Source: CAYSAQ01 sp964429235 (GTDB lineage Bacteria > Margulisbacteria > Riflemargulisbacteria > GWF2-35-9 > DYQY01). Taken from it: 64,000 nucleotides of DNA. Location: the NCBI GenBank assembly GCA_964429235.1, contig CAYSAQ010000009.1:11113-75112 (forward strand), written 5' to 3'. Under the pieces are notes generated by a model. It did not search any database. It was given only the letters and a program-made list of their open reading frames with translations, and was not told the origin of the DNA. The position numbers and the translations under genes were made by a program. How positions within the stretch are numbered: the first letter of the stretch is position 1; each line of letters begins with the position of its first letter. Positions 60,828 to 64,000 of the stretch are shown piece after piece.

Positions 60828-62378
60828 ATGAGAGCGTTAATTAGTGTATCCGATAAAAATGGTATCGTAGAATTTGCAAAATCACTGAAAGATTTAGGTG
60901 TAGAGATCATCTCCACAGGGGGGACAGCTAAAGCCCTTAAATCAGCTGGTATAGATGTTATCGGAATATCTGATGTTACTGGATTTCCAGAGTGTTTAGA
61001 TGGAAGGGTTAAGACTTTGGACCCTCATATTCATGCTGGTATTCTAGCTATGCGTTCCAACAAAGAGCATATGAAACAGATAGAGGAGCTAGGCGTTAGC
61101 ACTATTGATATTGTGGTAGTTAATTTATACCCGTTCAAAGCCACTATTTTAAAAGAAGGTGTTGTTTTAGAAGACGCTATTGAGAATATTGATATTGGTG
61201 GGCCAACTATGTTGCGTTCTGCTGCAAAGAATTATCAGGATGTATCTGTGATCGTTGATCCTGAAGACTATTCGATTGTATTAGATGAACTTAAGTCTGG
61301 TAAGAAAGTATCTAAAAAGACTAATTTTTATTTAAGTTCTAAAGTTTTTGAACATACTAGTAGCTACGATACATTAATAGCAAGTTATATGAGAGAACAG
61401 CGTGGTGCTGATGACTTGCCAGAGAATATGACTATGACTTTTGAGAAAGTACAGGAAATGCGTTATGGTGAAAATCCTCATCAAAAAGCAGCATTCTATA
61501 AAGAGATCACTAATACTAAAGGCATGTTATCAGATGCTAAGCAGATACATGGTAAAGAGTTATCTTTTAACAATATCAATGATACACATGGTGCACTTGA
61601 GCTTTGTAAGGAATATGATGCTCCAACAGTTGTAGCATGTAAACACGCTAACCCATGTGGGGTTGGTAGTGCTAAAAATATTTATGAAGCATATATGAGA
61701 GCATATACGTCTGACCCTAAATCTATTTTTGGTGGGATCATAGTTGTTAATAGAGAGATTGATGAGAAGACAGCTGAAGAGATTAATAAGATCTTTATTG
61801 AAATAGTTGTTGCTCCTTCATTTTCTGAAGCAGCACTTAAGGTTCTTACACAAAAGAAGAATATTCGTTTGTTGGAACTAGATAACATGGAAATAAAACA
61901 ACCAGATACAGCCTATGATCTTAAAAAGGTTAGTGGTGGATTACTTGTGCAGACAATAGATAGCAAATTGTATGATGGTGAACTGAAAGTAGTAACAGAT
62001 CGTAAGCCTACTGCTGAAGAGTTAGCTGATCTAGAGTTTGCTTGGAAAATTGTGAAATATGCTAAATCAAACGGGATCGCTATTGGTAAAGATCAGCAAT
62101 CTCTTGGTGTTGGTCCAGGTCAGGTGAATCGTATTTGGGCATGTGAACAGGCTATTGATCATTGTAAGGAAGCACTTGGAGCGGATACCTTAAAAGGTAG
62201 TTCGTTAGCTTCTGATGCTTTCTTTCCATTTCCTGATGTTGTTGAAGCTGCCGCTGCGGCAGGGATTACTGCTATTATTCAGCCAGGTGGGTCTATGAAG
62301 GATCAAGATTCTATTGATGCATGTAACAAACACGGGATTGCTATGGTTTTTACTGGCATGAGACATTTTAAACACTAA
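60828..62378 (+). CDS. purH: Bifunctional AICAR formyltransferase / IMP cyclohydrolase
   Basis: 516 residues. N-terminal MGS-like cyclohydrolase (SDKNGIVEFAKSL, ISTGGTAKAL, GRVKTLDPHIHAGIL). C-terminal transformylase with VACKHANPCGVGSA, carrying the Lys-His pair, and FFPFPDVVEAAAAAG. AGGAGG precedes the ATG. Final steps of IMP synthesis. Confidence 0.96.
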   Translation: MRALISVSDKNGIVEFAKSLKDLGVEIISTGGTAKALKSAGIDVIGISDVTGFPECLDGRVKTLDPHIHAGILAMRSNKEHMKQIEELGVSTIDIVVVNLYPFKATILKEGVVLEDAIENIDIGGPTMLRSAAKNYQDVSVIVDPEDYSIVLDELKSGKKVSKKTNFYLSSKVFEHTSSYDTLIASYMREQRGADDLPENMTMTFEKVQEMRYGENPHQKAAFYKEITNTKGMLSDAKQIHGKELSFNNINDTHGALELCKEYDAPTVVACKHANPCGVGSAKNIYEAYMRAYTSDPKSIFGGIIVVNREIDEKTAEEINKIFIEIVVAPSFSEAALKVLTQKKNIRLLELDNMEIKQPDTAYDLKKVSGGLLVQTIDSKLYDGELKVVTDRKPTAEELADLEFAWKIVKYAKSNGIAIGKDQQSLGVGPGQVNRIWACEQAIDHCKEALGADTLKGSSLASDAFFPFPDVVEAAAAAGITAIIQPGGSMKDQDSIDACNKHGIAMVFTGMRHFKH

Positions 62379-62392
62379 GAGGTAGTTAATTT

Positions 62393-62926
62393 ATGGGTAG
62401 ACCTTTTTATAGAGTTAAACAGTTCTTAGCAACATATAAGTCTAAGCTATCTTATTCTGAGGTTGAGTTTGTCCGTAAACATCTAGGGCATCAAGGGCAG
62501 ATTCTTTTCTATCGTATGCAGGGGTTTGATCAGCGACATGCGTTGATGGTTGCCCATAAATGTTTAGAGAAGACTAGAAGTACTGATTGGGTAGATGAGA
62601 ATGTTATGGCTAAGTCTGCACTTTTGCATGATGTGGGTAAGAGTTCTAAGAACATTGGTGTTTTATCTAGAGTGTTATATGTGATGCTTAGTTCTATTAA
62701 AGAAGGTAAGTTTCTTGATAAGTTTGAGAAACGTAAATCAATAATTCCGTTTAGAGATAATCTGTTCATCTTACATAACCATGGGCCGATTGGGGCTAAT
62801 ATGTTGATGGATGTTGGTGTTCAGGATAGGGCTATTTTGGAGACTTTGGCTACCCACCATGAAAAGCCTTCGATGAATGAGAATAAGATGCTTCCTATTT
62901 TGAGAGAAGTAGACGGCCAGCTTTAA
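62393..62926 (+). CDS. HD-domain phosphohydrolase
   Basis: 177 residues. HD motif ALLHDVGKS with an upstream RHALMVAHKC and a later NHGPIGANML and THHEKPS, giving the metal-binding histidines and Asp. Resembles small cytosolic HDIG proteins that hydrolyse nucleotides or cyclic dinucleotides; the substrate is unknown. It follows purH by 14 bp with AGAGG upstream, so it may be in the purine operon. Confidence 0.82.
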   Translation: MGRPFYRVKQFLATYKSKLSYSEVEFVRKHLGHQGQILFYRMQGFDQRHALMVAHKCLEKTRSTDWVDENVMAKSALLHDVGKSSKNIGVLSRVLYVMLSSIKEGKFLDKFEKRKSIIPFRDNLFILHNHGPIGANMLMDVGVQDRAILETLATHHEKPSMNENKMLPILREVDGQL

Positions 62927-62929
62927 TTT

Positions 62930-63030
62930 CCCCTCAGTCAGCTTTGCTGACAGCTCCCCGACTCGGGGAGCCAAATGCCTTCCCAAATTGGGAAGGTGTC
63001 AGTCAAGCCTTAGGCTGACTGACGGAAGGG
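62930..63030. repeat. Palindromic repeat 3 bp after a stop codon
   Basis: CCCCTCAGTCAGCTTTGCTGAC, split by hairpins AGCTCCCCGACTCGGGGAGC and CCTTCCCAAATTGGGAAGG, then GCTGACTGACGGAAGGG. The right half matches the inverted sequence of 6680-6723; the left half matches the left part of the element at 63800. Confidence 0.75.
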
Positions 63031-63058
63031 TGCTCTAAGCTTCCAAAATGGAATCTTA

Positions 63059-63110
63059 AAGGTCACAATTTGTGACCTTAGACTATTAAGGTGTCGCAAA
63101 ATGCGTCACC
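63059..63110. repeat. Two palindromes downstream of the ORF6N gene
   Basis: AAGGTCACAATTTGTGACC at 63059-63077, and a 21-bp site with core TCGCAAAATGCG at 63090-63110. The second matches, in inverted orientation, the site inside the ORF6N gene at 63454-63474 in all but three bases. Confidence 0.7.
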
Positions 63111-63155
63111 ATGTCATTCCGTACTTGCCTGTAAGCCTTTGGCTTGATGTGGAAT

Positions 63156-63671
63156 CTATTCTTTTATAAATCCTATTTTATTTTTATTTTGAGTAACTGG
63201 TTCAAGTAGTATTCGAATAGAGTTAAATATCGTGCTTATTTGTTTATCATGTTCATTATATTTACTTTCAAGTTTATTGAGTTTTTTAGTTATTTCGATG
63301 TTTGAAGAAATTAGCTCTCTCATTTTTACAAAGGTTCTTACTATTAAGATTGATACTTTTGTGGCTTGTGTAGATTTTAGAATGTTTGCAATCATAAGGG
63401 CCCCATATTCGGTGAATGCATAAGGAAGAGTTCCTCCAAGAACTTGTTTTGAAGGTATCGCATTTTGCGAGACCATTGTATTTGTTTCAGATTCAGTTAG
63501 TTTAAACATAAAATCTTCTGGAAATTTTTCTATATTTCTTTTTACTTGTTCCCTAAGTCTATAAGCTTTAATTCCATAGAGCATAGCTAGATCTCTATCC
63601 AACATTACTTTTTTACCACGAATGATAAGTATTTTAGTTTCGATTAGTTCGTTAGGTATTAGTGTATCCAT
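63156..63671 (-). CDS. ORF6N-domain protein
   Basis: 171 residues. The N-terminal part has ILIIRGKKVMLDRDLAMLYGI, FPEDFMFKLTESE and LPYAFTEYGALMIANIL, the ORF6N signature found in phage-related DNA-binding proteins. The C-terminal part is a predicted coiled coil (ELISSNIEITKKLNKLESKYNE). The VSQNAIP segment between the domain blocks is encoded by a palindrome. Very likely of mobile-element origin; the function is unknown. Confidence 0.88.
   Translation of the reverse strand: MDTLIPNELIETKILIIRGKKVMLDRDLAMLYGIKAYRLREQVKRNIEKFPEDFMFKLTESETNTMVSQNAIPSKQVLGGTLPYAFTEYGALMIANILKSTQATKVSILIVRTFVKMRELISSNIEITKKLNKLESKYNEHDKQISTIFNSIRILLEPVTQNKNKIGFIKE
63454..63474. repeat. Palindrome inside the ORF6N coding sequence
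   Basis: 21-bp site with core CGCATTTTGCGA, flanked by GGT and ACC. Its partner outside the gene is at 63090-63110. Confidence 0.7.
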
Positions 63672-63677
63672 AGATTA

Positions 63678-63706
63678 ATAATATATAATCTAAAAAATTA
63701 AGTCAA
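63678..63706 (-). promoter_or_regulatory. ORF6N promoter, leaderless type
   Basis: Read on the minus strand, TTGACT (63706-63701), 17 nt, TATTAT (63683-63678), then 6 nt to the ATG at 63671. No Shine-Dalgarno sequence. Confidence 0.65.
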
Positions 63707-63751
63707 CTTTAAAATTTAATAAAAAGAAAGCGTCAATAATCAATTTTATGA

Positions 63752-63796
63752 GGTCACAATTTGTGATATCAAGATAAGGGTCACAGATTGTGACCC
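63752..63796. repeat. Pair of GTCACA/TGTGAC palindromes upstream of the ORF6N gene
   Basis: GGTCACAATTTGTGATATC at 63752-63770 and GGGTCACAGATTGTGACCC at 63778-63796. Together with 63059 they bracket the ORF6N gene. Confidence 0.7.
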
Positions 63797-63799
63797 CAT

Positions 63800-63945
63800 G
63801 GCTCCCTCAGTCAGCCTGCTGCTGACAGCTCCCTCATCGAGGGAGCCTCAAATAAAGTTAGTTGATTGTGTAATGAGTAATATCTGTTAGTTGAGTTATT
63901 TGTTCGATTCAAGTCCCCCTCGATGAGGGGGAGGGCATTCTTTAG
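63800..63945. repeat. MITE-like element, second copy
   Basis: GGCTCCCTCAG, GTCAGC/GCTGAC-type arms, CAGCTCCCTCATCGAGGGAG, then AGTTAGTTGATTGTG and a further ATTATTT/GTTATTT TTCGATT stretch in the same order as in 10837-11002. The right end differs (CCCCTCGATGAGGGG, then GAGGGCATTC), so the exact boundary is not certain. The last 55 bases of the window hold nothing I can name. Confidence 0.65.
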
Positions 63946-64000
63946 AATGGTACCGTATAATAAATTGTGTCTGAGGACAGTTCTCGATAATATTTAATTG

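Noticed and set aside
1..64000. CRISPR arrays or tandem short repeats
   Set aside because: The repeated units found are dispersed palindromes, not regularly spaced repeats with unique spacers, and no cas gene is present.

Overview
This 64 kb window is AT-rich bacterial chromosome from what looks like an uncultured, diderm anaerobe. An OmpA-type outer-membrane protein points to two membranes. RnfA/RnfB and the [FeFe]-hydrogenase maturases HydE, HydF and HydG point to an anaerobic, hydrogen-metabolising lifestyle. A 100-N scaffold gap shows it is a draft or metagenome assembly. The phylum cannot be fixed from the sequence alone; a Margulisbacteria-, Elusimicrobia- or Omnitrophota-like lineage is only a guess.

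Layout. 1-3.5 kb: tail of an upstream gene, Rel/SpoT, RnfA, RnfB. 3.6-11 kb: accessory region with a PHP-UvrD helicase fusion, a small membrane protein beside an OLD-like AAA/TOPRIM ATPase, a candidate structured RNA, and a DUF1016-staphylococcal-nuclease fusion. Palindromes and MITE-like repeats are spread among these. 11-15.6 kb: an ATGA-coupled operon hydG-hydF-hydE, two lycopene-cyclase-like membrane proteins and a half-size TauE permease. 15.7-23.4 kb: unknown proteins, a CPA2 antiporter with a small soluble partner, an alpha/beta hydrolase, a rhodanese, HtpG and an OmpA-like protein. 23.5-29 kb: tRNA-Leu(UAA), a Cys-rich peptide coupled to an ArsP/YraQ-like permease, the CCA enzyme (across the assembly gap), a GH13 glycosidase and a YcaO protein. 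29.2-42.4 kb: a tightly coupled three-gene unit with a 3523-residue protein and two helical partners, the best candidate here for an undescribed system. 42.4-48.7 kb: leucine biosynthesis (leuC, leuD), a BI-1 protein, CmoA, a B12-type radical SAM protein and a methyltransferase. 48.7-58.9 kb: comEC, then the translation cluster nusA-infB-rbfA-nrnA-truB-ribF and a DEAD-box helicase. 59.2-62.9 kb: purM-purN-purH and an HD protein. 63-64 kb: an ORF6N protein set among palindromes and repeats.

Three themes run through the window. Many first genes of transcription units have a -10 box only 5-8 nt before the start codon and no Shine-Dalgarno, which suggests leaderless mRNAs, while genes inside operons have good ribosome sites. 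Short palindromic GC-richer repeats sit directly against stop codons, inside truB, and at the end of the CCA gene. A GGTCACAATTTGTGACC-type palindrome marks the accessory genes (ATPase pair, DUF1016 fusion, ORF6N).
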